64,000 bases of DNA from an uncultured Pelagibacteraceae bacterium (GCA_902616675.1 CACMTV010000001.1:124001-188000); one strand, 5' to 3'. Positions 1 through 9,008 are shown, counted from the first letter of the stretch. Translations and numbers: made by a program. The notes: generated from the sequence alone by a model not told the origin.

Positions 1-72
1 GAAGGTTGTAACTGTATTTTTCTTTATCATTTTTAAATATGTAAGAAATAATTGTGTCTTTTTCAAGGATTA

Positions 73-110
73 TTAACGGGACATTAGCCTAAAAGCCTCA
101 GTCCCGCTAA
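73..110 (-). terminator. Imperfect hairpin downstream of the cold-shock gene
   Basis: Arms TTAACGGGAC (73-82) and GTCCCGCTAA (101-110) pair at 9 of 10 positions around an 18-nt loop. The hairpin lies just beyond the stop of the minus-strand cold-shock gene and could end or protect its transcript. No clear U-tract follows on the minus strand, so a 3'-end stabiliser or a small RNA is equally possible. The remaining bases 1-72 hold nothing I can name. Confidence 0.45.
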
Positions 111-133
111 TTTAAGATTTGGAAAATTTAGAA

Positions 134-346
134 TTAAGATGTTTTCTGCAATTTAACTGCAGCAGGACCTTTTTCCGTGCTCTCCACTTCAAACGTTAAT
201 TCATCACCTTCGTTTAAATATTTTAAACCAGCTTCTCTTACAGCTGAAGAGTGAACGAACACGTCTTTTTCTTTGTCTTCTCTTTCAATGAAACCGTAAC
301 CTTTAGTACCATTGAACCACTTTACTTTACCTTTTAGTGTACTCAT
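134..346 (-). CDS. CspA-family cold-shock protein
   Basis: A 70-residue single cold-shock domain, the usual family length. It shows the RNA-binding motifs KGYGFI (RNP1-like, about residues 15-20) and DVFVHSSA (RNP2-like, about residues 28-35). Family members bind single-stranded RNA or DNA in the cytoplasm and melt mRNA secondary structure; some are cold-induced and others constitutive. The ATG is preceded by a weak GGAT purine stretch. The gene is monocistronic, with its own promoter-like sequence and an 18-bp perfect palindrome upstream. Which Csp paralogue it represents cannot be decided from the sequence. Confidence 0.95.
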   Translation of the reverse strand: MSTLKGKVKWFNGTKGYGFIEREDKEKDVFVHSSAVREAGLKYLNEGDELTFEVESTEKGPAAVKLQKTS

Positions 347-378
347 TTTATTTACTTATCCTTATTTGTTTAACTAAT

Positions 379-396
379 GTTAGTAATATTACTAAC
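379..396. promoter_or_regulatory. 18-bp perfect palindrome in the cold-shock gene leader
   Basis: GTTAGTAATATTACTAAC reads the same on both strands and lies 33-50 bp upstream of the cold-shock start codon, right at the predicted transcription start of that gene. It could be a dimeric-repressor operator or the first stem of the mRNA leader, which would fit temperature-responsive folding. No known operator was recognised. Confidence 0.5.
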
Positions 397-405
397 TTTG
401 CACCT

Positions 406-432
406 TTAATAGATTAAAATGAAAATTGTCAA
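406..432 (-). promoter_or_regulatory. Sigma70-like promoter for the cold-shock gene
   Basis: On the minus strand a perfect -35 TTGACA (427-432) is followed, 15 bp later, by TATTAA (406-411) as a -10 candidate. The spacer is short of the 17-bp optimum. Transcription would begin near 398, next to the palindrome at 379-396. Confidence 0.45.
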
Positions 433-490
433 GATTAGAATTGCCTAAAAATCTTAATTTTTTGAAAAAATTGCAATTTTGCAACAAAAT

Positions 491-1594
491 TTAGTATAGC
501 AAAGCAATAATTGAGGCAATTATAGCCAGGCCTAAAGCAGATAAAACATATTTGTTTTTTGTAAAAATTCTTTTTAATTTTAGAGATGTGGGCTCTTTAT
601 ACTCTAAACCAGTTTCTCCTTTGACAGATGATTTAGTAAAACCACCTTCTCTACCAATTTTAAGAAATTTATTTTTTCTGTGATCAAATATTTCCTCTGA
701 ATTCATGCTTTCAAAAAAATTTAAATTTTCTAAAATGGTATTTTTTATACTATCAGCAATTTCATCATGATTTCTATGTGCTCCGCCTAAAGGTTCTGGA
801 ATAATATCATCTATAACTCCAAGCTTAAGAAGGTCTTGAGCTGATAATTTCATTGCTTCAGCAGCTTCTAAAGATTTACCAGGATCTCTCCATAAAATTG
901 AAGCACATCCCTCTGGAGATATGACTGAGTAAATTGAATTTTCTAACATTATTACTTTATTAGAAGAGGCAAGTGCAATTGCACCACCTGATCCGCCTTC
1001 GCCAATTATCACAGAAATATTTGGAACTCTAAGCGACATGCAACATTCAATAGAGTGTGCTATTGCGGAGGCCTGACCTCTCTGTTCTGCGCCTATTCCT
1101 GGATAAGCACCTGGTGTATCTATAAAAGTAATTATAGGAATTTTAAATCTGTCTGCTAGCTTCATTAATCTTATACATTTTCTGTAACCTTCCGGACTCA
1201 TCATGCCAAAATTTTTTTCTATTCTAGTATTTAAATCTTCTCCCTTTTCTTGACCAATTACTAAAACAGATTTGCTATCAATTAATCCAAAACCAGCGGT
1301 CACAGAATGATCATCACCAAAATATCTATCTCCTGCTAAAGGAGTAAAGTCTTTAAATATTTTTTTGATATAAAAACTTGCTCTTGGTCTATCCTCATGT
1401 CTTGCAACTTGAGTTTTTTGCCAACTATTTAAATTTGTATAAATATTTTTCAATTTTGTATTAATTTGATCCTGCGTTGATTTAATTTTATTTGTATCAA
1501 CCTCTGATATACTCTCGTTTCCAGGACTTTTTAGAAGTTCCATTTCATCTTCTAATGTTTTTATCTCTTTTTCAAATTCTAGATAGTTTTTCAT
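491..1594 (-). CDS. accA: Acetyl-CoA carboxylase carboxyltransferase alpha subunit, with C-terminal membrane segment
   Basis: The alpha half of the carboxyltransferase that moves the carboxyl group from biotin on AccB to acetyl-CoA, giving malonyl-CoA for fatty-acid synthesis. The crotonase-like core is clear: DTPGAYPG, the glycine-rich IGEGGSGGA loop and SIYSVISPEGCASILW. The protein has 367 residues against about 320 in typical AccA. The extra length is C-terminal: a basic linker and then a hydrophobic stretch (about residues 350-367) ending at the stop, which looks like a single tail anchor. The partner gene accD is far away (about 40.9-41.8 kb). The divergent gene is glcB, with its riboswitch. 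The tail anchor is inferred from hydrophobicity only. Confidence 0.95.
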   Translation of the reverse strand: MKNYLEFEKEIKTLEDEMELLKSPGNESISEVDTNKIKSTQDQINTKLKNIYTNLNSWQKTQVARHEDRPRASFYIKKIFKDFTPLAGDRYFGDDHSVTAGFGLIDSKSVLVIGQEKGEDLNTRIEKNFGMMSPEGYRKCIRLMKLADRFKIPIITFIDTPGAYPGIGAEQRGQASAIAHSIECCMSLRVPNISVIIGEGGSGGAIALASSNKVIMLENSIYSVISPEGCASILWRDPGKSLEAAEAMKLSAQDLLKLGVIDDIIPEPLGGAHRNHDEIADSIKNTILENLNFFESMNSEEIFDHRKNKFLKIGREGGFTKSSVKGETGLEYKEPTSLKLKRIFTKNKYVLSALGLAIIASIIALLY

Positions 1595-1715
1595 ACTTAG
1601 GTTTTATAATAATTCGCTCTTTAATAGAATTAAAATAAGTCAACAAATTGTCAATAAACTGGGATCAATTATCATTTGACTTTAAAGTTTTACTAAGAGA
1701 AAATATTAAAAAATA

Positions 1716-1867
1716 CGGGAGAGACTACTTTAATGTAGCGCCGAAGGAGCAACCACCCCGGAAACTCTCAGGCAAAAGGACCGTGCAAATACAATTCTGG
1801 AAAGAGACACGTTCTCACCGAAGGAGTAACTCTCTCAGGTACCAATACAGATGGGGTGAGATTGGTG
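1716..1867 (+). promoter_or_regulatory. Tandem glycine riboswitch controlling malate synthase
   Basis: Two glycine-aptamer cores lie in tandem. The first has GGGAGAG near 1717, GCCGAAGGAGCAA near 1738 and AACTCTCAGGCAAAAGGACCG near 1763-1783. The second has GGAAAGAGAC near 1799, CACCGAAGGAGTAACTCTC near 1816 and CAGGTACC near 1836. This matches the glycine riboswitch family. The array ends only a few bases before the glcB ATG, so folding probably governs access to the start of translation. A glycine-activated riboswitch ahead of glcB has been described for SAR11, where it links glycine supply to malate synthase. The aptamer limits are approximate. Confidence 0.93.
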
Positions 1868-1871
1868 CTAT

Positions 1872-4037
1872 ATGAAACTTATTAGTAAAAACGAACTTAA
1901 AATTAACCAAACTTTATTTAATTTTATTAATGAAGAGGTGCTACCTGGCACAGACATTGTACAAGATGATTTCTGGAGTAAATTTGCAAATGTAGTGCAC
2001 GAACTAGCTCCAATTAATAAAAAACTTATTGAAAAAAGAGAAAAAATACAAAAACAGATTGATGACTGGCACTTAAGCAACTCTAAAGAAAAATTTGATA
2101 AAAAAAAATACACTCAATTTCTTAAATCAATTTCTTATATAGTAGAAGAGGGCGATAATTTTAAAATTGATACCTCTAATGTTGATGATGAAATCGCAAA
2201 AATTGCTGGTCCACAGCTTGTAGTTCCAGTTGATAATGCCAGATACGCACTAAACGCAGCAAACGCCCGTTGGGGAAGCTTATATGACTCATTGTATGGG
2301 ACAGACGTAATACCTGGTGAAAAAGGTAAATCATTTAATAAAGAACGTGCGGATAAGGTAATAACGTATGTAAGAGATTTTCTTGATGAAATTTTTTCAT
2401 TAAAAAAAGATAGTTGGAAAAATATTGACAAAATTGAAATTGAAAATGATAAATTAATTTTAAATATCAATGGAGAAAAAATTAATTTAAAAAATGAAAA
2501 TCAATTCGTAGGATTTAATGGTGATAAGTCATCTCCAACTTCTATATTGTTGAAAAATAACAACCTTCATTTTGATATAATTATAGATCCAAATAGTCCA
2601 ATCGGAAAAAATGATAAAGCAAATATATCGGACTTTATAGTTGAGTCCGCTATATCTACAATAATAGATAATGAGGACTCGGTAGCAGCTGTTGATGGTG
2701 AAGACAAGGTAAGCTGTTATAGAAACTGGTTAGGCCTTATGAAAGGAGACTTAACTGCTGATATGGAAAAAAATGGAAAAAAATTTGTAAGAAGATTAAA
2801 TCCAAATAGGACTTATTTTTCAAAAGAGGGTAAAAAAATATCATTGCATGGAAGAGCATTACTTCTTAATCGTAACGTTGGTCATTTAATGACTAATCCA
2901 GCTATAATTCTTAAAGATGACTCTGAAATTCCAGAGGGGATAATGGATGCTTTTGTTTCTACTATGTGCGCTTTGCATGATTTTAAAAATAAAAATAATT
3001 CAAGAACTGGCTCAATCTATATAGTGAAACCGAAAATGCATGGTCCGGAAGAAGTTGCTTTTACAGATACTTTATTTAGCAAAGTAGAAGAAACATTGGG
3101 TTTAAAAAAATATACAATGAAAGTTGGAATAATGGATGAAGAAAGAAGAACTACAGTAAATTTAAAAGAGTGTATTAGACAAGTCAAAAATAGAATAGTT
3201 TTTATTAATACTGGATTTTTAGATAGGACTGGGGATGAAATGCATACATCATTTGAAGCAGGTCCGATGATTTTTAAGGGTGATATGAAAAAGTCAACCT
3301 GGTTAAATTCATATGAAAATTGGAATGTAGATATTGGATTGAGTTGTGGTTTTTCTGGAAAAGCTCAAATTGGTAAAGGTATGTGGGCGATGCCTGACCA
3401 AATGGCAAACATGATGGAACAAAAAATTGGACATCCTAAATCTGGAGCTAATTGTGCTTGGGTACCTTCCCCTACAGCCGCAACTTTACATTCAATGCAT
3501 TATCACAAAGTTGATGTTTTTGAACAACAGGATAAAATTAGATCTAGAAATAAAACGAATATAGCAAATCTTCTGGAAATACCGAGAGCTGATAGACCTA
3601 ATTGGTCTGTAGAAGACATAAATCGTGAACTAGAAAATAATGCACAAGGTATATTAGGATATGTTGTTAGATGGATTGATCATGGAGTTGGTTGCTCAAA
3701 AGTGCCAGATATAAATAACGTCGGATTAATGGAAGATAGAGCTACGTTAAGAATTTCTTCGCAACATATAGCAAACTGGCTTCATCATGGGATTTGCACT
3801 AAGGATCAGGTGATAAAAGTTATGAAGAAAATGGCTACTATCGTCGATAATCAAAATGAAAAAGACCCCGCCTATTCTAGAAGCGGAAGGTCAAATTATA
3901 AAAAAATGTCTGATAACTTCGACAATTCAATAGCATTCTCAGCTGCTTGTGATCTTGTATTTAAAGGAAGAGTTCAGCCATCAGGTTATACTGAACCCCT
4001 TTTGCATCAAAAAAGACTAGAGAAAAAAAAGTCGTAA
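1872..4037 (+). CDS. glcB: Malate synthase G
   Basis: Condenses glyoxylate with acetyl-CoA to malate in the glyoxylate bypass and in glycolate or glycine carbon assimilation. The 721-residue length matches the G isoform (about 720) and not the shorter A isoform. Family features include [15 protein letters not shown] (about residues 131-145), [10 protein letters not shown] near residue 390, [10 protein letters not shown] near residue 458 and the C-terminal half with HGICTKDQV. The ATG follows directly on the glycine riboswitch with no conventional Shine-Dalgarno between them, so ribosome loading probably depends on the riboswitch fold. It converges with recR, with 1 bp between the stop codons. 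Confidence 0.97.
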   Translation: MKLISKNELKINQTLFNFINEEVLPGTDIVQDDFWSKFANVVHELAPINKKLIEKREKIQKQIDDWHLSNSKEKFDKKKYTQFLKSISYIVEEGDNFKIDTSNVDDEIAKIAGPQLVVPVDNARYALNAANARWGSLYDSLYGTDVIPGEKGKSFNKERADKVITYVRDFLDEIFSLKKDSWKNIDKIEIENDKLILNINGEKINLKNENQFVGFNGDKSSPTSILLKNNNLHFDIIIDPNSPIGKNDKANISDFIVESAISTIIDNEDSVAAVDGEDKVSCYRNWLGLMKGDLTADMEKNGKKFVRRLNPNRTYFSKEGKKISLHGRALLLNRNVGHLMTNPAIILKDDSEIPEGIMDAFVSTMCALHDFKNKNNSRTGSIYIVKPKMHGPEEVAFTDTLFSKVEETLGLKKYTMKVGIMDEERRTTVNLKECIRQVKNRIVFINTGFLDRTGDEMHTSFEAGPMIFKGDMKKSTWLNSYENWNVDIGLSCGFSGKAQIGKGMWAMPDQMANMMEQKIGHPKSGANCAWVPSPTAATLHSMHYHKVDVFEQQDKIRSRNKTNIANLLEIPRADRPNWSVEDINRELENNAQGILGYVVRWIDHGVGCSKVPDINNVGLMEDRATLRISSQHIANWLHHGICTKDQVIKVMKKMATIVDNQNEKDPAYSRSGRSNYKKMSDNFDNSIAFSAACDLVFKGRVQPSGYTEPLLHQKRLEKKKS

Positions 4038-4038
4038 C

Positions 4039-4644
4039 TTAGCTATCTGTTACAGGAACTCTATTTTTAAACGCTGAAAAAAGCGTTCCATCATCTAGTT
4101 GCTCTATCTCTCCTCCAACTGGAAGACCTTGGGCTAATTTAGTAATTTTAATTTTATCATTTTTGATTAAATCCTCTATGTAATGTGCAGTAGTTTGTCC
4201 CTCTATGGTAGCGCTAGTTGCAATTATTACCTCTTTCAAATTATTTTTTTTTACTCTGCTTACAAGTGAATTAATTAAAACATTTTTATTTTCTGAATTA
4301 TCTTGAGAGTTTATAGTACCACCGAGAATATGATAATGACCTTTATAAATGTTAGCAGAGTCAATTACCCACATATCAGCTAAATTTTCAACGATACAAA
4401 TTTTATCATAATTAGTATCAGTTTCACATAAACAAGCTTTATCAATAATCTTTAAATTTCCGCAATTAGTACACCGAACTACTTTTTTATAAACACTAGC
4501 CAATGATTTAGCCAAAGGTTTAATCATATTATCTTTATTATTTATTAGTTTTAAAATAATCCTTTTGGCTGATTTTGGTCCTAAGCCGGGTAATTTTGAA
4601 AATTGTTTAATTAACTCTTCTATTTCAATAATATTATTATCCAT
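4039..4644 (-). CDS. recR: Recombination mediator protein RecR
   Basis: RecR acts with RecF and RecO to load RecA at gapped DNA. The 201 residues show the N-terminal helix-hairpin-helix (LPGLGPKSAKRI, about residues 17-29), a four-cysteine zinc finger starting CTNCG near residue 58, and a TOPRIM domain (ICIVENLADMWVIDS, then the GGTINS region). It overlaps the upstream ybaB stop by one base and ends the conserved dnaX-ybaB-recR operon transcribed leftward. Confidence 0.96.
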   Translation of the reverse strand: MDNNIIEIEELIKQFSKLPGLGPKSAKRIILKLINNKDNMIKPLAKSLASVYKKVVRCTNCGNLKIIDKACLCETDTNYDKICIVENLADMWVIDSANIYKGHYHILGGTINSQDNSENKNVLINSLVSRVKKNNLKEVIIATSATIEGQTTAHYIEDLIKNDKIKITKLAQGLPVGGEIEQLDDGTLFSAFKNRVPVTDS

Positions 4645-4964
4645 TACGAGGGAAACTTTATATCAAAAGGTAATTTAATACCTCCTGTAATTTTTGATAA
4701 TTCTTCAGATGATTTTTTTTTAAGATTTTCTCTAGCATTGTTATAAGCCGCAATTATTAAATCATTTATAATCTCTTGACTCTCTTTTTTAGCATTTTCA
4801 CTGATAAAAATAGATTTAAGTTCATAATCACCGGACAACACTACCTTTACTAAATTTCCACCTGATACTCCCTCTACTTGAATATTTTTAATCTCATCTT
4901 GAGCTTCTTTCATTTTCTTTTGCATTTGTTTAGCCTTTTGAAGCATGTCATTAAAATCGGTCAT
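4644..4964 (-). CDS. ybaB: YbaB/EbfC family nucleoid-associated protein
   Basis: A small 106-residue dimeric DNA-binding protein of the YbaB/EbfC family. The N-terminal amphipathic helix (MLQKAKQMQKKMKEAQDEI) and the central VEGVSGGNLVKVVLSG strand are typical. It lies between dnaX and recR, overlapping both by a single base, which is the standard order in Proteobacteria. Its role in nucleoid organisation or repair is known only for relatives. Confidence 0.94.
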   Translation of the reverse strand: MTDFNDMLQKAKQMQKKMKEAQDEIKNIQVEGVSGGNLVKVVLSGDYELKSIFISENAKKESQEIINDLIIAAYNNARENLKKKSSEELSKITGGIKLPFDIKFPS

Positions 4965-6640
4965 TAATTGTCTTCCTTTTGTATATCAATTAAATCAGCA
5001 TCATCGAAAATTTCTAGTAATTTTTTTATTTTTTCATTTTTTTTTGCTTCATAAATTTGATTATTTTTTGTTTCAATTTTTTTTTCGAATATTGTTTTTT
5101 CTCCAATTTTTTTATTAAGTGAGATTATCCACCTTTCCCCTGTCCAACTATAAAGTTTTTCAGTCAAAATCTTAATAAAGTTTTTATTAAGTTTTTCATT
5201 AAAGCTAATATCAATAGTGCCGCTTCTAAAACTTACTAATTTTACATTTCTTTCTAAATCATATTTTAATTCAATTTCATTTTCTTGATTAGCTAATTTA
5301 ACAATATCTTCAAAAGAATTTATTTTTGTTTTATTTAAATTTTCATTCTTTAGTTTTGGTTGCTCGATTAAATTTGTTTTAATTTGATCTGTATTTTTTA
5401 GTTGGCTTTTTACTTTTAAACTATCATTTTCTTTAAGGCCTTCTTCATGTTTTGATATTTCTTTTTTTGATTCATTTGGTCTAGCCGTGCCTTCTTCTAA
5501 TTTTTCGATCGACGAAGGTTTAATTCTTTTTAAATGCAATAACTGCATGACATACATCTCTAATGAAATTTCATCATCATTCACTATTTTCAAATCATCA
5601 ATTGTTTTAATAGTGAATTGCCAAAAAAGACCTATATCATCTATACTAATACCTTCAGAAATTTCATTAATTAAATTGATTTCCTCTTCAGGTAAAATTT
5701 TATCATTTTCAATCGAACCCAAACTTAATTTTCTATTTATTAAACTTAGGATCTCAAGAACATCATTCAAAAAATACTTTGCTTCAATACCATTGGCAAA
5801 GAGTTCTTTTAGTATATTAATTGCATTATTTGAATTTCCTTCAAATACTTCTTTTAAAATATTGATAACTTTACTTTTATCAGCTAATCCAAGCATATTT
5901 CTTATATCATGATCGTCGATCTTATTTTTAGAATTGACGTTTTGATAAGTAATTGCTCTATCTAAAAGTGAAATACCGTCTCTTACGGAGCCTTCTGATA
6001 CCTGAGAAATTATTTTAAGTGCATTTGTTGAGATATTTCCGTTCTCTTTTTTGGAAATAGCATCTAAATGTTTAAAAATTTCATTCATGCTAACTCTTTT
6101 TAAGTCAAATCTTTGACATCTAGAGAGGATAGTAATAGGAATTTTCTGTACCTCGGTAGTGGCCAAAATAAATTTTAAACTTGGCGGTGGTTCTTCCAAA
6201 GTTTTTAATAATCCATTAAAAGCTTGTTTCGATAACATATGAACCTCGTCTATTATAAATATTTTAAATTTTGCGTTTGTCGGACTATATTTTGAATTTT
6301 CAATAAGCTCTCTCACATCATCTATCCCAGTTTTGGATGCTGCATCCATTTCTAATACATCGATATGATTGGAGTTAGTTATTTCTTTACAAGAATTACA
6401 AGAATTGTTTGAATCACAATTATTTTTTTGAGAAACATTATTTTCACAATTTAGGGCTTTGGCAATCAACCGAGCAGTTGTAGTTTTTCCAACACCCCTT
6501 ATGCCGGTTAAAAGGTAAGCGTTTGGAGTTTTCCCAATTTTAATAGCGTTGGTTATAGTTTTACTTAATACTTCTTGACCAATTAAATCTTTAAAATTTT
6601 GAGGTCTGTATTTTAATGCTAAGATTTTATAATTTTTCAT
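4964..6640 (-). CDS. dnaX: DNA polymerase III subunits tau/gamma
   Basis: ATPase of the sliding-clamp loader. The 558 residues contain an AAA+ module with Walker A GIRGVGKTTTARLIAKALNC (residues 46-65), a cysteine-rich zinc module (about residues 65-85), Walker B IFIIDEVHMLS and the sensor region LEEPPPSLKFILATTE. After about residue 360 follows a charged, low-complexity linker and a C-terminal domain that in relatives binds the polymerase alpha subunit. It is first in a dnaX-ybaB-recR operon and starts only 7 bases beyond the 3' end of the SRP RNA. I could not identify a programmed frameshift site for gamma. Confidence 0.96.
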   Translation of the reverse strand: MKNYKILALKYRPQNFKDLIGQEVLSKTITNAIKIGKTPNAYLLTGIRGVGKTTTARLIAKALNCENNVSQKNNCDSNNSCNSCKEITNSNHIDVLEMDAASKTGIDDVRELIENSKYSPTNAKFKIFIIDEVHMLSKQAFNGLLKTLEEPPPSLKFILATTEVQKIPITILSRCQRFDLKRVSMNEIFKHLDAISKKENGNISTNALKIISQVSEGSVRDGISLLDRAITYQNVNSKNKIDDHDIRNMLGLADKSKVINILKEVFEGNSNNAINILKELFANGIEAKYFLNDVLEILSLINRKLSLGSIENDKILPEEEINLINEISEGISIDDIGLFWQFTIKTIDDLKIVNDDEISLEMYVMQLLHLKRIKPSSIEKLEEGTARPNESKKEISKHEEGLKENDSLKVKSQLKNTDQIKTNLIEQPKLKNENLNKTKINSFEDIVKLANQENEIELKYDLERNVKLVSFRSGTIDISFNEKLNKNFIKILTEKLYSWTGERWIISLNKKIGEKTIFEKKIETKNNQIYEAKKNEKIKKLLEIFDDADLIDIQKEDN

Positions 6641-6647
6641 TTTTTAA

Positions 6648-6735
6648 GGCAGGCAACAACCTGAATAGTTTTCACTACGGCTGCTTCTTTTCAGACCTGA
6701 CCGGGTTAATGAAACATCCACCTGATGCCCACCAC
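6648..6735 (-). ncRNA. ffs: Bacterial small SRP RNA (4.5S-like)
   Basis: On the minus strand the conserved SRP helix-8 sequence appears as CGGTCAGGTCTGAAAAGAAG followed by CAGCC, matching the Ffh-binding loop (GGTCAGGYCNGGAAGNAGCAG). The ends pair as GGUGGGCA with UGCCUGCC, giving a rod of about 88 nt. With Ffh and FtsY it targets membrane proteins to the Sec translocon. A strong promoter lies directly upstream and dnaX starts 7 bases downstream. Confidence 0.93.
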
Positions 6736-6740
6736 GATTG

Positions 6741-6770
6741 ATTATATCAAGATACTTTTGATTACTACAA
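6741..6770 (-). promoter_or_regulatory. Promoter of the SRP RNA
   Basis: On the minus strand a perfect -10 TATAAT (6741-6746) is preceded at 18 bp by TTGTAG (6765-6770). The predicted transcription start near 6735 agrees with the 5' end of the SRP RNA deduced independently from its terminal helix. Confidence 0.7.
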
Positions 6771-6792
6771 GAGTAGAATTCTTTTTTGTGGA

Positions 6793-7635
6793 CTAATTTT
6801 TCCTGAAATCTGATGCTTCATAAACGCCCAAAATATCTAAGCTTTCAGTGTGAAAACCAAGTTCCTCCATGGCATTTTGTACAGATTTTTCTTCAAGGTG
6901 ACCTTCAAAATCTAAATAAAAGTTAGTTTGCGCAAAAGTATTTTTTACAGAAAAACTTTCAAGCTTTGTCATATTTACTTGATTAGTCGCAAAGCCACCC
7001 AATGATTTGTAAAGTGCAGCAGGCTCGCTCTTTAATCTAAAAATACAAGTTGTAATATATTTTTTTCCTTTTTTATATTCTGGTTGTTGAACATTTTTTC
7101 CCATTATTAAAAATCTTGTTACATTTCCTTTCTCGTCTTCAATATTTTCTTTTAGAATTTTAAGATTATAAATTTTAGCTGAAAGTTTAGATGCAATTGC
7201 TGCTATTGAATTATCCTTTCCATCTGAAAGTTCTTTAGCTGATCCCGCAGTATCGGCTGAAATTATTGTTTTATATTTATTTTCCATTATTATTTTTTGG
7301 CACTGTCCAATTGCTTGAGAGTGACTTCGAACATACTTTATATCCTCTAGTTTTGTATTTTCTCTTGCAAGTAGATTGTGTTCTACTTTTTGAAAATGTT
7401 CTGCGTGTATTTGTAGCTTATATTTAGGAAGAAGATAGTGAATATCTGCAACCCTACCGGCCAATGAATTTTCAAGTGGAATTACAATTTTATAATCTTC
7501 GTTTTCAAATGCTACTTTAAATGTTTCTTCAAAAGTTGCACAGGTTTTAATTTCAGGGTTTTCAAAAAGTTGATTGATCGCTATATGAGAATATGCTCCT
7601 AGCTCACCTTGAAATGCTACTTTATTTTTTTTCAT
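6793..7635 (-). CDS. pheA: Prephenate dehydratase
   Basis: Converts prephenate to phenylpyruvate, the committed step to phenylalanine. The 280 residues form a stand-alone dehydratase without a chorismate mutase domain: an N-terminal catalytic region starting VAFQGELGAYSHIA, a TRFLIMG segment near residue 172, and a C-terminal ACT domain with TKLES near residue 224, the usual phenylalanine-sensing element. Its start overlaps the kdsB stop by 4 bp, so the two are translationally coupled. Confidence 0.95.
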   Translation of the reverse strand: MKKNKVAFQGELGAYSHIAINQLFENPEIKTCATFEETFKVAFENEDYKIVIPLENSLAGRVADIHYLLPKYKLQIHAEHFQKVEHNLLARENTKLEDIKYVRSHSQAIGQCQKIIMENKYKTIISADTAGSAKELSDGKDNSIAAIASKLSAKIYNLKILKENIEDEKGNVTRFLIMGKNVQQPEYKKGKKYITTCIFRLKSEPAALYKSLGGFATNQVNMTKLESFSVKNTFAQTNFYLDFEGHLEEKSVQNAMEELGFHTESLDILGVYEASDFRKN

Positions 7636-8366
7636 ATTTTCATTAACTCCTGAATATTCTTTAAATCTTCTTCAGTATCTATACTTAAAGGTGATGAAGA
7701 GGTATAGCCAACATGAATTTTCATATTATTTTCAAGTGCTCTTAGTTGCTCCAAATTCCTATCTAGTTCTTTTTTTGATCTTGTAAGACTTACATACCTT
7801 AATAACGCTTCTTTAGTAAAGGCATAAATTCCAATGTGATGATAGATATATCTTTTTTTTTCGTTTTCAATTTTTCTAAAAAAATCTATTGCTTCGTCAA
7901 ATTGATTATTTGATAGAGCCTTTTTGGTAATAACTTTAACATTATTAGTATTTTCAATTTCTTTTTCATTTGTAAATTTGCTTGCTAAAGTCGCTATATC
8001 GCACAAATTTTTTTTCATATAGCTTGATAACATTTGGATATTAGATGGGTCTATGTTTGGCATATCGCCTTGTAAATTAATTATAATTTTAGGTTTTTTT
8101 TTTAAAAATGTTTCGTAAACTTCAAATATTCTGTCAGTACCTGTTTGATGATCGGGTTTTGTTTTTACACAAATTCCCTTTACTGAAGTTATTAATTCAA
8201 AAATTTGTTGATTGGGTGATGCAACAATAACATCGCCAATATTTGCTTTTTTCGCAGCCTCATAAACATGAAGTATCATCTCTTTATTATTTATTTTTTT
8301 TAAGGGCTTGTTGGGTAATCTTAATGCTTCAAGCCTTGTTGGAATAATTATTACGTTGTCAGTCAT
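7632..8366 (-). CDS. kdsB: CMP-KDO synthetase (3-deoxy-manno-octulosonate cytidylyltransferase)
   Basis: Activates KDO with CTP for lipid A core assembly. The 244-residue protein has the nucleotidyl-transferase N-terminus IIIPTRLEALRLPNKPL, the metal and sugar region NLQGDMPNIDP near residue 97 and the HHIGIYAFTKEALLRY motif near residue 175. The length is normal. It is first in a kdsB-pheA operon. Together with kdsD and lptCB elsewhere in the window it points to a KDO-containing lipopolysaccharide. Confidence 0.94.
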   Translation of the reverse strand: MTDNVIIIPTRLEALRLPNKPLKKINNKEMILHVYEAAKKANIGDVIVASPNQQIFELITSVKGICVKTKPDHQTGTDRIFEVYETFLKKKPKIIINLQGDMPNIDPSNIQMLSSYMKKNLCDIATLASKFTNEKEIENTNNVKVITKKALSNNQFDEAIDFFRKIENEKKRYIYHHIGIYAFTKEALLRYVSLTRSKKELDRNLEQLRALENNMKIHVGYTSSSPLSIDTEEDLKNIQELMKI

Positions 8367-8459
8367 ACATTTATGCGGCTAAAAAGACGCAAAAAAAACA
8401 TTTAATAATAGAGTTTTTTATTTAAACTCGTGTTATATGTTTGAAATACTTATCAAGAT

Positions 8460-9008
8460 ATGGACAGTTTTGAAATAAATAAAATCATTGCCTCTATACT
8501 ACTTACAGCACTTATTATTATAGGTATTGGAAAAATAGTTGACATACTCTTTTATGTCGAAAAACCCAAGTTGTCTGCCTATAAAGTGGAGGGTATTGAC
8601 CAAAGCAGTTCTGGGCAACAAACATCTGTAAAAACTGAAAAGGCAGTTGAAGCAGTAGATATAAAGACTTTATTAGCTATGGGCGATCTAGCTCATGGTG
8701 AGAAGGTTTTTAAAAAATGTACAGCTTGCCATATGATTGCAGCGGACGGAAAAAACAAAATCGGCCCTAATCTCTGGGGTGTAATAGGTAGAACAGCCGG
8801 AGCAATTGATGATTATAATTATTCAAAAGCTATGAAGGCTTATGCTAAAGAATGGACGTTTGAAGAAATGAATTCATATTTAATCAAACCACAAGCTTAT
8901 ATCAAAGGAACAAAAATGGCTTTTGCAGGCTTACGAAAAGAAAAGGATAGAGCATCTGTGATTTTATATATGAACTCAAAAAGCTCAAGTCCAAAACCAT
9001 TACCTTAG
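8460..9008 (+). CDS. Membrane-anchored c-type cytochrome (CycM/c552-like)
   Basis: A 182-residue electron carrier. One N-terminal transmembrane helix (about residues 8-30) serves as anchor, followed by a flexible Ser/Gln/Lys linker and a class I cytochrome c domain with heme site C87-T-A-C90-H91 and probable axial Met in GTKMAF near residue 153. Alphaproteobacterial homologues pass electrons from the bc1 complex to cytochrome c oxidase at the periplasmic face. It is transcribed alone, divergent from kdsB; its stop overlaps the argF stop on the other strand. Confidence 0.93.
   Translation: MDSFEINKIIASILLTALIIIGIGKIVDILFYVEKPKLSAYKVEGIDQSSSGQQTSVKTEKAVEAVDIKTLLAMGDLAHGEKVFKKCTACHMIAADGKNKIGPNLWGVIGRTAGAIDDYNYSKAMKAYAKEWTFEEMNSYLIKPQAYIKGTKMAFAGLRKEKDRASVILYMNSKSSSPKPLP

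Noticed and set aside
1648-1875. A 75-residue rightward frame before glcB
   Set aside because: It runs through the glycine riboswitch aptamers; its Arg/Ser-rich translation is a by-product of the RNA sequence, not a gene.
4044-4056. CTGTTACAG near the 3' end of recR resembling a Pho-box unit
   Set aside because: A single unit inside coding sequence with no 11-bp partner and no phosphate gene nearby; expected by chance.
4964-6640. Programmed frameshift in dnaX producing gamma
   Set aside because: I could not find a convincing slippery heptamer with a downstream hairpin at the right place, so none is claimed.
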